Source: Sycobia sp. Sy_11 (lineage: Eukaryota; Arthropoda; Insecta; Hymenoptera; Epichrysomallidae). Taken from it: a stretch of 64,000 bases of DNA. Each line of letters opens with the position of its first letter. Positions within the stretch are counted from its first letter, which is position 1. The notes beneath the pieces were generated by a model. That model was not told where the DNA came from. It made no database searches and was given only the letters and a program-made list of their open reading frames with translations. The position numbers and the translations under genes are program-made. Location: positions 1,247,001 through 1,311,000 of the forward strand of contig JACCIC010000150.1 of the NCBI GenBank assembly GCA_018907035.1, in the 5' to 3' direction. Of this stretch, positions 46,933 to 58,159 are shown one piece after another.

Positions 46933-47128
46933 GTCTATTGGCACAAAGGTGAGTTATGGTATTTGCGTGTGTGTTTTTTTTTATTACATTTAATGTATTT
47001 TCACAAGGTATTGATTCAGAAGTAATTGGTTCTCCAGCGACTATAGATTATCCTTGTAAGTTCCTATTCTATACGATTTGGGGGTGTATGATTTAAAAAA
47101 TTTCCACATAGTGATCCCATTAGTTTAA
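46933..47128 (+). CDS. Candidate split coding segment with two tiny introns
   Basis: Two introns of classic minimal insect size can be read: 46949-47007 (59 nt, donor AAAG/GTGAGT, T-rich acceptor TTTTCACAAG) and 47056-47111 (56 nt, donor CTT/GTAAGT, acceptor TTTCCACATAG). The middle exon of 48 nt (47008-47055) has one open frame, IDSEVIGSPATIDYP. It joins in phase to the last exon as L-I-P-L-V and stops at TAA (47126-47128), with AATAAA-type signals just after. Upstream, the phase demands a 16-nt micro-exon starting at 46933 (VYWHK), which weakens the model. A spliced non-coding RNA or chance is possible. No family is recognised. Confidence 0.25.
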
Positions 47129-48110
47129 TAAAATATAAAATGTAAAAATATAAAATTAAATATAAAATTTAACATTAATATAAAATGTTATGTTTATAAA
47201 ATGTCATTGAAATAGGAAATTCTCATTAGTCAGGAAAAAATTATTTCTTCAATAAATAGTTTTTCAATTAGTGAAAAAGAAGAACTTTTGATCCATTATT
47301 TAATAAATTAATAATTTATTTTTATTAATTTATTATTTAAGAAATTATTAAATTATTATCTTGAAATCAACTAAAAATTAAATCCTAAATTCAATGGATG
47401 TCAGTTTGCTCCCGTGAAGAAAGCAGAGAGTCAAAATAGTAGAATGAGATCCTACAGTACAGAAAGAAGATGGAAGTCTCAGTGGCGTGTAACGTTTTGT
47501 AACTATAACATATTATAGGCTACACAATTTTTATATAGACAAAAACGCATCTAAAGTTTATTTGGTATTCTTCAAGAATTTTTTCTCAATACATTATGTT
47601 TCTCTATATAATAATTTTTTAACCTATAAAGAGACAGAATGAGAAAAGTTACGGGCCACTGACATTTTTAACTTCTTTCTAACACCCCCCTCTCTCTCTA
47701 TCTCTCTTTCTCTTTCTCCCCCGTTCTCTCAGCGCTCATCTACCTTCTCACTCTATTTTCGGTGGCTCGAATATTTTTATATTTCCACTGTCATTGAATG
47801 GTAGTCTATTGTCTCCATGATCTAATTAGATACAATGAAAGGAGTCTATGAAAATTTTCAAGATTTTCATCGCCCGGTGCCGCGAGGCGAAATCCATGGA
47901 AATTAGGATTGAATTTTGAAAGGCGTTAGAAAATTAATTACAAAATCAAGAAGCAACAGAAATACAAACTGTTCAGTAAATTTTGTTTTTTTTTTTTTTG
48001 TTAATATGAACTTTCATTTAAAAGCAGAATTAGAAAATATAAGATTTCTCTAGATACTTAAAATTATCTCAACCGTTTCTTAGATTATCGATTGATGAAT
48101 AAATTTTTCT
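47129..48110. other. AT-rich stretch
   Basis: No gene. It contains a possible short DNA transposon (47480-47661) and a CT-rich stretch at 47685-47730. Confidence 0.6.
47480..47661. mobile_element. Possible short non-autonomous DNA transposon
   Basis: The ends form an imperfect inverted repeat: CAGTGGCGTGTAAC on the left and, read inward on the other strand, CAGTGGCCCGTAAC on the right (12 of 14 match). CAGTGGC termini are common among hAT-like and related elements. The interior is AT-rich and non-coding. No target-site duplication is visible at these exact boundaries, so the boundaries or the call may be wrong. Confidence 0.25.
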
Positions 48111-49530
48111 TCGTTGACGCTCTCGCGTTTCTCGCAGTCGTCTCAGAAAACACATTCGACGATTTCGCACGTGGTTTACATTGACGTGTGTGTAGGTTTT
48201 TAGTTTTTATTGTGCGCAGTGCCTATCCGCGCAATCTTTACACCCCATTTTTACACACACATTTATTCTATTACATATATTTTTTATGAGAATTCGCCAT
48301 TTACCTTGCCTCGCACCTCTGAAAGCAGCCTGTTAAGCGAAGCCGCGCGCAAAGCGAGAAGCTCGTTTTGGAACCAGCGGCTCGATGGACGGCGCTAACC
48401 AACCAGTTTTCACGTCGAGCACGCCGTCTACGAGTACGATTATTCGCCGCTCGTATGCGTATAGGTAAAAGTGCGCGGCGGGAGTGGAGCCTCGCGCTCG
48501 ATCGACCGATCGGGCGATCGGGCGCGTACCTAAGCATTTCCCTCGCGCTCAAGCGTCGCGAGGCCGTGACGTCCAGCGAGCCGATCGGCCGTGAAACTCG
48601 GCGAGCGGCTCCCATCCCGACGCGCTAACGGGGCGCTTCCTCGAAATCGTGCCATCGCGGCGCAATTTCGCCCCACCGAATACGGACCGGCGCCCGCGCG
48701 TCAATTCGGCCCGCAGGCCTGAGGCATTGCATTACCGGCGGCGTAATTTTTTTCACCTCGTTAGATCGCGCTCGGATTACAAATTGAGTTAGATCTCGAC
48801 GCGAAAGAAGCGATTGTCGCCGATAAAAGGAAATTTGATTCGTTCTTTTTTTTCTTCTTTTTTGCTGTTTCTCGTTTATTCATGCCGATCTGAGATCGAC
48901 GACAATTACGGAAAGTAAGTTTTATGCTAGTGCGCCACTGAACGTGCTCGAAAAGAGTAAAACAAAAATACGCGAAGGGCTGTATTTCTGAAGGGTGATA
49001 TGGCTGCTCGTATATTTGGTTTTTATTTAAATATTTTTTTTATCGAAGTTAAAGACGAGATTAATGATAACTGCTATCTCATGGACGATGCGGTAAATTC
49101 AACAAGAACTTCATATGTTTAAAAGTAATTTAAAATATTTTTCCTTCTTTAAAAACAAATAATGAAAAAAAAAAACAATTTTTTTAAGCGTCTACGATTA
49201 TTTGTAAGTTAGGTAACTTTCGAGTTGATCAGCACGCTGACAAGTGACCTAATTTTAAACGTACAAAAGCACAACCAGTTTCGAAGTAATTAAATAATCC
49301 AACCTGAAGATTTTGTTCGGGAAAGTCAAGTTTAACAATTTCATCATTTGTGTCTGTATTAAAAATTTTTTATCATTAGTTTCTTATTACAAAACTTAAA
49401 TTACATTATTAGATTTGATTCAAGAAAATTTTATAGCAGTTACTGTTAACCCGATATTTACTTTATTTAAACATACACCATTGTTAGAATTATTGTAAAA
49501 TATTTGGTCCTTTATTATTTCCTTGCTCGT
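48110..49530. other. CpG island then AT-rich sequence
   Basis: Unique CpG-rich sequence at 48300-48780 with repeated CGATCG words at about 48500-48520, then AT-rich sequence. A pyrimidine-rich run followed by a GTAAGT at about 48916 could be splice signals around a 20-nt exon, but this is too weak to call. No gene. Confidence 0.5.
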
Positions 49531-49893
49531 CCAGTCCATTAATGGATTAATGAACGACGTCGATCGTTACCGTGATCGCATCACCGATTGCAATTGTCGA
49601 CATCGAGCCGGAAGCTCCTACGCACGCCGCCGATAATTTAAAGTTCGCAGTTTTCGCGCATTTGCTAATACGCCGAATACGCCGAAGGTATCGTTGCTAA
49701 ACGAATAATAAGACGCTCCGCCCATATCAGAGCAATGATTAACACTCCATCGCGCTTCCTCGAGTGACCCCGCACGCTGTTAGAGGGAGGCAGTGGGATG
49801 GTGAAGGGCCACGATCCAAGAAGACCGCTTTCTAACAACGTCTCTCCTCGGGGCGAATAATTCCACGCGACAATGTCCCGGCCGCTTCGCGTT

Positions 49894-49904
49894 CATATAC
49901 ATAC

Positions 49905-49965
<61 letters not shown>
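49894..49965. repeat. Compound (CATA)n(TA)n microsatellite
   Basis: About five CATA units, then about 23 TA units. Confidence 0.97.
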
Positions 49966-49966
<1 letters not shown>

Positions 49967-50803
49967 CGCCGATATAAAAGCCGAGGCCGCACGCCCAGCG
50001 AAATAAAATCGGCGTAAACGCGCTCTCGGGGCGTTTTTGCGACAAAGCCACCCACCCCGTTGTGCAAAAACTTATTAAACAAACGGGTGGGCGCGAGCGC
50101 GCGCGCTTCCCTCCCTCTCTCTCTCTCTCTCGCTTGCTCTCTTTTTTTTTTTATTCCGCGGAGCTGTCCGCGGCGGGAACGAACTCTGGCTTTGGTGCGG
50201 CGGTAAGGGGGATGAAGGAGGATGGGTGGGTAGGGAGGTTGGGGGGGGGGAGTGAGCCGACATAACGCCGCGCTAGGCTCCGACGTTTTCAACGTTGACG
50301 CGATAAAGGCAATATTTTCATGGAGATCCGCTGCTCGTAAACGTTGGCGCAGGGCTCCGCGAGCGGGGCGGTGCGCGGCGGCGGCGGCGGCGGCGGTGCG
50401 CGGCGACGTTAAAGCGCGAGCGAGCGCGCGCGCACCCCGATAGCGCTTTAGCGTTTGATAATGAAACGCGGCGCCAACAATAAAAATCTTTATGCGAACA
50501 TTCGGTATCGGTTAATGTTACAGAATATAACCAATATATACCCTTTTCCGTCTCGCTCCCGTGCGCCCTCTCTACCTATCTCGCCCTCCCTCCTTTTTAT
50601 CCCCTAGTTTTAACTTTTCTCCATCTCTCTCCCGCTCTCGCTCCCTCCACCACTTCACTACTATATATATATATTCGGTGAGTTTTTACCCTCTTTCTCG
50701 CTCTCGCTCTCGCTCGCTCCCTCTCCCGCCCGCGTCTCCGCTCTCGCGGAGCTACTATCCCGCCCTTGGCTCCGCCGCGCCGCCGTCTCCCTCCCGGTCT
50801 TTT

Positions 50804-50806
<3 letters not shown>

Positions 50807-50838
<32 letters not shown>
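50807..50838. repeat. (CT)n microsatellite
   Basis: About 15 CT units. Confidence 0.96.
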
Positions 50839-50844
<6 letters not shown>

Positions 50845-51959
50845 GTCTCCCTCCCTTCCTCCCTTCCTCCGCATCCACAATGCGATGGTATTGATTTAAA
50901 AGTACATTCGTGTTTTCATAATGCTGTATCTGTACGTAGGCAACGACGCGCCCAACAGCCTCATCCCGCCCGCCGTCGTTGTCGTATAGTCGTCGGTCTT
51001 CCCTTTCCCTCAAACCTCCCTTCTATCATACTCTCACTCACTCACTAACTCTTTCTCTCTCGCTCTCTCTCTCCCCATCTCGTACCCATCCACCTACCCG
51101 CCGTCTTTTTTCCACACTTCTACTCGCCGTCCCATGTACGTAGGCATGGACTACGCCGCGGGACGCGGATGGTCTCGGCGTGGCGGGTTGTGGGGGGGGG
51201 GGGGCTAGCTCTCCTCTCGGTATCCACCGAGCGCACAATTAAATTCCCGCGCTAATCGCCGAGGTTTCGATACTTCAATTTCATTGTTCAAAGATTAAAA
51301 AGAAAAAAACAACAAAAAAAAAAAAATAATTGGAAACGCGGGCTGGGCGGATCTTCGGGGGCGGCGAACGAGCAAGTGACACGCGTAAGATGGGTGGTTG
51401 GGATGAGGGGGTTGGTAGCTGGAACGCGCGCATGACGAGAAAAATGCGGAGAAAACGTGGGGTGGAAGGGTTTGGGGGGGGGGGAGAGGCACCGGTCGCC
51501 AAGGAATTTATTTCCGTATAGGCTGCTCTTAATTAGAGACCCGTGCGTCGAGATTCTCAAGGAGGACCGTTGCAGTTTTTTTTTTTTTTTTTTTTTACAG
51601 CGACGACTTCACGGGGGGCGAGAGAGCGAGGCTGCTCTGCCGACGCTGCTGCCGCCACAGCTGCCCCCCGTCGCATCAAAGTAATTATGCATTTCTTTTT
51701 TTCTTTTCCTTCGTCTCCTTCTTATTCTGTTTCTTCTTGCCTGCCCCCCTCCCGTTTTAATGACAGAGACAATCGGAGGCTCGTGCGTGCATCGCTCTCC
51801 CTTCGCCGCTGCTGATTTCCGAGCGCAGCTCTCGACTTTCCGCAATGCTGCGTTAAAAGCCCCGGGCGATACGCGAGCCGCGCGCCGTAAGCGAACGCGT
51901 TTTTGCGCGAGCGACGATCGATGACTGGCCGATGCCCGCGCGCGAAAAGCCGGTCGCCC

Positions 51960-53350
51960 GAGACAATTGACGCTTTTCGATTCCGGGAAAATTATTCTAA
52001 AGTTCGCGTGGCGCTGTCGCTTGTAAGGCGACTTTTGAATGGGTTGTTTGTTAATTTATGCTCTGCCGTCCATTGTTTTTCTTTTATTTCTCTTTTCTTC
52101 TCTCTCTCTCTCTCTCTGCGCAGTCGGGCGAGTAAATTTGCTTTAGATTCAAAAGTTCGTCGGCGAACTGAAATAAATTGAATGGAATGGAATAAAAAGG
52201 AAAAACTATTTCGATAGTTTTAATCTTTCTATTCTAATTGTTCTATTCATATAACTAATAATCGTATTATAAAGCTTGAAATTTATTGGGATTTTGAATA
52301 AACGAGTAGTGCTTCAGATTTTAACGTTAGTCTGAACTAAGCTAAGAACATTATTTTACTTTTGAAAAAATTAATTTAATCGATATGTGTAATGTTGACG
52401 GTAAAATTAAAAAAATCAAGGAAACGAAAAAGTAACGTAAAGAATTATGTAGTCCTGGAATTATCACTAATTTCTTTACTTACATTGATAACTAAATGGT
52501 CTAGTATTATTTATAGTTTTCATCCATAAATTTAATGTTTGAATTGGGTTAACGTCAAAGATTTTAATAGTTGAATTTAGACTTGCAAGGAGAGTGTCAT
52601 ATGTTTGGACACTGAATTTGACTGTAAGTCACGTAATCTTTTCTAATAGAATTAAATCTTTGAACGAATACGTACTCTCATAAAGAATTTAAATTTTCTC
52701 AGACATATTCCTCAGCTCACGTAAGACATGACGCTAAAATATTCATTTTTTTTTTTATTAAAAGCCAAAAAAAGATGAAGCGTAATGTAAATTTCAATCG
52801 ATTTATTCTCTGTAATTTTTCAAACTGAAAGATCAATGGAAAATGGCGACGTTTACGAGACAGGGCATATATTTTTAGAAACAATTATTGTAACTTAATG
52901 TAACTGAAATGAGACACTTGATACAGATATTGATTGCAATATTTTAATTATTACATTGGAGCTTACAGTAAACGTCCGATAAAGATATCAGTATTATTTT
53001 CCTATCTATTAATTTCTTGCAATATTTGCCTGGATCGTTAGAATTTGTAACTGGATTTTAGAAACTACAAATAAATAATCATTATTTATCAAAGTACGTA
53101 TTTCGTCAAAATTTTAATTCCAGAGACTGCAGCCCACGTCAGGATACCAACATATGGCTCTCCTTGTTAGATAAACAATATTAGATAATTTATTGTAGAT
53201 TTATTATTTATTATTTTATTATGTTTTTTGAAAATGTTTTTCGAAACATATACCAGATCAATAGGTCAACAAAGTATTCATCAAATTACATTACTCTTTA
53301 CAACAAAAATAATAATAATCATCCTAAGAATGATTAATAAAATAAATTAT
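51960..53350. other. AT-rich stretch
   Basis: No gene. A short (CT)n is at 52099-52118. Otherwise unremarkable AT-rich sequence. Confidence 0.65.

Positions 53351-53354
<4 letters not shown>

Positions 53355-53397
<43 letters not shown>
53355..53397. repeat. (AT)n microsatellite
   Basis: About 21 AT units. Confidence 0.97.
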
Positions 53398-53404
<7 letters not shown>

Positions 53405-53765
53405 CAAGCGAGAAAATTGGGACAGTAAGCGGGTTCTTCTTGGCTGTCGTGACATTCGCATGCCCCCAGCCCTCCCTCCCTACGTCTATCCACATCCTCG
53501 TAATAAAGCTTTGCAACCGACGCACCTGCGCCTCTCGACGCGCTGGGCAATCGCGAGACCCCGACGAATATACTTTTAGTACAAAATACAGGGCCGCGAT
53601 GAAAGCGCGCCGGCAAAGTTTGCATGCGTTGCGTTTGGCGACGGACACAGGACGCGGTGGGCACGCGATTCGCCTATAATTTTTTACGGGATACGGACGA
53701 GAGCGGCGGCGCGCTTCGCCCGAGGGTTGAGAGGGCTGATTTTTCGCCCTTGTGCGCGTGTGTGC

Positions 53766-53814
<49 letters not shown>

Positions 53815-54096
53815 AGAATTATTTTATCTGTAGGATAGGGACTCAAGATCCTTAATAGCGATAATCACCTAAAAATATAGTAAGAACGCGCTGTGATCTG
53901 TAGTCTTATGTAAAACTAATGGAAAATAATCATAAGAAACAGGCAAAACAGCACGGAAAAAAAGAGTGAAAATAAAATTACTAATAATAAAATATAAGAT
54001 TGATCGAATAGAGCATCGAGCATGGAAAACTATAGATCCCAGACGCTCAACTGCTCGATAAAATATTCACGTAACTTAATTTGGTGCGACGACGTA
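53398..54096. other. Mixed sequence with GA array
   Basis: GC-richer unique sequence at 53400-53760, (GA)n at 53768-53812, then AT-rich sequence. The frames on both strands have no known motif. Confidence 0.55.
53768..53812. repeat. (GA)n microsatellite
   Basis: About 22 GA units. Confidence 0.97.
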
Positions 54097-54189
54097 CTAT
54101 AGTGACACTTTCTCTTCTACTTTAATGTCTATTGGAAGAGAATTCCAAAGGTAGTCCTTATACCTACAAAGCAAGTCTTTCTCGAACAT
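54097..54189 (-). mobile_element. Possible relic of a non-LTR retrotransposon ORF2 tail
   Basis: The minus-strand frame contains RYKDYLWNSLPIDIK. WNSLP followed by a D-I/L-K/R word is a recurring C-terminal signature of jockey/CR1-type LINE reverse-transcriptase polyproteins, usually preceded by a basic residue about six positions earlier. Here the match is short and the frame stops soon after (stop at 54097-54099). It would be a decayed fragment of tens of codons. Chance resemblance cannot be excluded. Confidence 0.3.
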
Positions 54190-54290
54190 TCAAGCCTGAA
54201 TTTATTTATAATAATATATTATGAGAACGGCATCGGGTGGCTTCTGGTTTCTCCAGTTGCAGCCAGGTGGCATAAAAGTAAAGAACTCAC

Positions 54291-54358
54291 CTCTTGTGAT
54301 ATATGTTAATAATTGCATTTTTTCTATATACTCAGTTTCAGAATGTATACTCGTTGGA
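54291..54358 (-). CDS. Weak candidate internal exon
   Basis: On the minus strand a 68-nt segment lies between a pyrimidine-rich acceptor (CTCTTCCTCGATTAG, helped by the adjacent CT array) and a consensus donor AGAG/GTGAGT (donor at 54285-54290). Only one frame is open and reads PTSIHSETEYIEKMQLLTYI. It starts and ends in phase 1 and does not join directly to the exon candidate at 43813-43923. No family is recognised. Confidence 0.15.
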
Positions 54359-54397
54359 CTAATCGAGGAAGAGCCCAACACAGAGAGGTAGAGTGAA

Positions 54398-54398
54398 A

Positions 54399-54452
<54 letters not shown>
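54398..54452. repeat. (GA)n microsatellite
   Basis: About 25 GA units with one AA interruption. Confidence 0.97.
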
Positions 54453-54456
<4 letters not shown>

Positions 54457-55795
54457 CAAACCCTACGACCGACAACGTGACACTTACGCATGGCAAATTG
54501 ATTCCCAAAGGTCTCTCGATGCCGCGTAGAAATCCGGGCCGATCGGCGCGTCGCCCCGAACTCGGTCGCGCGAGACGGGTGAGAAGAGATCCGTTGCTTC
54601 TTTTTTCTCGGTCGGTGTATTATACACGTACCTTGTGTACGCACATGTCAATAGGGTCGCGACGTTGCAACGGCCTCGGCGAATCGGCCGTGCTTCGATG
54701 TAACCCGTAAGCGCAGCACCCATTCCGTTCGGATCTCTGTAGGACGACAGAGGGTACCGGACAAATTATCGAAAGCGACGACAAACGCACGCGACAGGCC
54801 GCCTAATTTTTTTTTCAAGTACGCCATCCGCGCGCATACGTGTGTCGGACCGTCGACTAGGCAATTCCGCTATAATCTCTATTTCATTTATTTATTTATT
54901 TATTTATTTATTTATTTTTTGTTCGTTCGAGCCGCGCCAAGGCTATCATTTCGCTAAATATACGAAAACGGTCGAGCTTTAATTTAACTCTTCTAATAAT
55001 ATATTTGGGTCGCCGCACAATGCCGTGTCGAGCAAGTATATATATATATATATATATGGCAAACTGTATTTAGCCGATGCTGTCCGCTTTTTTTCCCCCG
55101 CACACTGCAAACTAAATCTAATTTAAATGCGTCTAAATTAATAATGAATTTCGTAAATTCGTATTCAAATTGAATTTCGCTCGATATCCGACGTAGCATC
55201 ACCGTCGAATTTTGACAAATATGTCAGGCAGGTTTAGATCGCGTTACCGTACTTTTCTTTTTTGAGGTGAAGGGGTGCTAAAAGTAGTGCAATACATGAC
55301 AATAAGAGAAGAAATATAAAGTCTTTAACGTAATAATTATTTTATATACAATAATTGTTATTTTTTCCAATTTTTCGGCTATAACATAAAAATCCAACAT
55401 AAAAAGTGTTCTATCCTTTAGCCAATTTTAGCTAATTATTAATTAGAATAGATCCGACGGCACTAATGAATGCAAGTTTTATTCTCGAATACGCTGTGCA
55501 CCTCGCCTATCTGCGATTGAATAATGAAAAGTTCATTTATAAACAATAATGTAAATTCGATGCATATTATCTTTATATTACGGCAACTGAAATAGTTCGT
55601 TTCGTTTCGTTTTCATTATCAAACGAAATTATTCCTTGACAATGGCAAAAACAACAGCAGTCATTCCCCCAGCGAGATAAATAACGCGCGTATACAACAA
55701 TTGACCGGTGATACGACGCCGTATAATACTATCGAACTACTTTATGCGCTCAATTATTTAAACCGACGCTTTATTTACCGAATCGTACATATATC

Positions 55796-55828
<33 letters not shown>

Positions 55829-56018
55829 AAAAAAAGGGGCGCGGCCATTGTGTATTGCGATTTATACGAAAACAATAATGAGCATAATAAATGGTTGTGC
55901 GCGCGCGAGCCCCCGGTAATCCATAAATATGTATATACGTATATACATGTATATATACATATACCTTTCGTAACGCGAATAAATTGCGCAGCCTTCGATC
56001 AGCCCGGCGATCGTATAC

Positions 56019-56020
<2 letters not shown>
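54453..56020. other. CpG island then AT-rich sequence
   Basis: Unique CpG-rich sequence at 54453-54790, (TTTA)n at 54887-54915, (TA)n at 55037-55057 and 55799-55829. No gene. Confidence 0.55.
54887..54915. repeat. (TTTA)n microsatellite
   Basis: About seven TTTA units. Confidence 0.95.

Positions 56021-56066
<46 letters not shown>
56021..56066. repeat. (TA)n microsatellite
   Basis: About 22 TA units. Confidence 0.97.
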
Positions 56067-56069
<3 letters not shown>

Positions 56070-56089
56070 CGCGCCTATATATTTTCGCG

Positions 56090-56700
56090 CGCGCTGAAAA
56101 AATCACCGTGGCTCCTCCCTGATAAAACGGGGGCCGCCAATGAGCGCCGCGGCCAAATCTGCCCCGGCGCGCGCGAAACGGCATGGGCGGGCGCGACAAG
56201 GGCGGTTTTTACTATTGATTACCGAATTAAAAACATATACGCGCGTGCATAATTCGGGCGGGCGGGGGCCGGGCGGCACTTTGGGCTCGGAGCTTTGAAA
56301 AATATCCGCCAGGAAACGCGGCCGGGGCGGAGGGGGGGAGGGGGGGGAGGTTCGAGGGCACGCGCGCGCGCGCGATCTTTTTCCAACCGCGCGGCAGCTC
56401 GCGAGCGGGGCAGGTTCTCGCTCACCCCCCGGCAGATGGAGCCCCGCGTCGGGCGGCACGAGCCGCGCGCCCCGCTGGGGGTAAGTCGGGGCGCGGGTGC
56501 CTCGTCGGGGGGTGGCTTTGCGCGGCTCTTTATCGCGCGTCGGTAAATTTTCCTACAGAGATTTTCCGACGAACGTGGCGGTCGCGCGCTGCCATACCTC
56601 GCACGGTCGTTATCGGCACGCATTAGGACGTCCCATGATCAGCCGAGTCTTCTGGCCGTTCTACGTTCTTTCTACGATAATTTTAGGCCCATTTCACTGA
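56090..56700. other. CpG island
   Basis: Very CpG-rich, with a G-rich tract at 56323-56350 and (CG)n at 56361-56373. Frames are open in several phases on both strands. A possible first exon (56436-56480) lies inside. Confidence 0.6.
56436..56480 (+). CDS. Weak candidate first coding exon in CpG island
   Basis: An ATG at 56436 opens 15 codons (MEPRVGRHEPRAPLG) ending exactly before a consensus donor GTAAGT (56481-56486) in phase 0. Position in a CpG island fits a promoter-proximal exon. No downstream exon is visible and the composition (R, P, G) is what GC-rich DNA yields by chance. Confidence 0.12.
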
Positions 56701-57430
56701 TAATTTACCTTGAGCAAATACGTAGTCGTTGTCGGTGTATTTGAATTGCTCGGATTCAGATTTCGAATTGTCATCTGTCGGCTCGATTCTTTCGACGTAA
56801 GGATAGGTTTATTTTGAAAAAAAATTAGCTAAAATGTTTGTATTATACCGTTATATTCGAGGTTTCGGCAGATGGACATTTTATCACTTTCGCATCTCGA
56901 TAATGGAAATTACGAAAATTTTATTTGACTCTGTTCATATAGTCGGACGAATAGATGTAAAACGTTAAGAGCAATACTAAGAACAAATCCAACAAGCAGT
57001 GATTATTGCGCGAATAATGCGAAATTAGAGCCAAACAGAGTCGTGGGCAGTAATTGATTTCCTGCCGGCCGACGGACACTGCTGGCACCTGTGCAATTAT
57101 CGAGGCACTTAGACGCGGCTCGACAATTGTACCGACGAAACGCCCATAATCGATTTCCTTCGCCTGAAACCTCGAGCGGGCAAAATGGCAATTCGAACGG
57201 AAAGATTCGCAAATTTTTATTAATTTTTATCATACGGAAGCCGCGTACTTTGGAAACGAGACGAGAGCAAAAAAAAGTAGCAAATGACTTCGTAGTCTAC
57301 TAGACGAACGCAACGTATTTACGTTTAATTACGAGGTATAAATTCCGAGAGTATAAATTATAATTTATAATAACGAGAGTGGCATTATTCAATATTTATG
57401 CCTACGGCAGGCTATTGAAGTATAAAGAAG
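56700..57430. other. Mixed unique sequence
   Basis: No gene. The non-repetitive island at 57000-57230 includes a CACCTG E-box word (57086-57091) and has overlapping open frames on both strands. Confidence 0.5.
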
Positions 57431-57684
57431 CTAAATAAAATGATCGTTCATAAACAGGAAGCAATAAATATTAGAATACAATAGCGTTGAATGAAATCTA
57501 GAAAATATTGAAAAGTTAATCAAACTGATTAAACAAGAGAACAATATATCTGATAAGAAATAATTACGATAGCTAGTACCAAGTATATGACCTGATATTA
57601 GAAATCGAAAAATAAACGAATAAATCCAATATTTTACAGAAATATAGAAGGGCAAGCTTTGGAATTCTCTGCGGTTTGAGCGCC

Positions 57685-57743
57685 GTTCTTGAACTGTTGT
57701 TAAGTCGAGAGTTAAGTTGAGTTCTTGAACTGCTGTTAAGTCG
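57685..57743. repeat. 36-nt direct tandem repeat, partial
   Basis: The word starting GTTCTTGAACTGTTGTTAAG at 57685 recurs at 57721 with one mismatch over the first 23 bases. Confidence 0.85.
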
Positions 57744-58159
57744 CAGTGAAGCAGCAAAACCATTTTTTTAAAGCTATAATTTACATGTTTCCTCATGTAC
57801 AGATTCGATATTACAATAAATAAGAAAGGAAATCAAAAATATGACCTTCAACCAAATAATGGTCAAATTATTCATGCAAGAACAATAAAATATTCAAAAT
57901 AAATGAAATTTAAATTTCTAAAAAAATAAACTCAAATTGATAAAAAATCGTAATAAAAATTAAGATGATCCCTATATTAATAATAATTTAATTATGAATA
58001 TTAACAATCGAATAATAGCTAAAAAGTATTAATATTAAAGACCAAATCTATGTTTTCAGGTCTATTAATTCAAATGCGGATTAACACAATCCAATTAGGA
58101 GACGAAATAAAATGAAATAATATATCGAAAAAAAGGATTACATAAAAACAATTGCAAAA

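Larger units (their letters stand above)
49530..51960. other. CpG/CT-rich block
   Basis: A TAAT-word cluster including the palindrome TCCATTAATGGA (49535-49546), (CATA)n(TA)n at 49894-49965, (GGC)n at about 50379-50397, (CT)n at 50807-50838, poly-G at 51190-51202 and poly-T at 51577-51596. Long frames are repeat translations. No gene is supported. Confidence 0.6.

Noticed and set aside
48880..48925. 20-nt micro-exon between a pyrimidine tract and GTAAGT
   Set aside because: Too short to support without transcript evidence.
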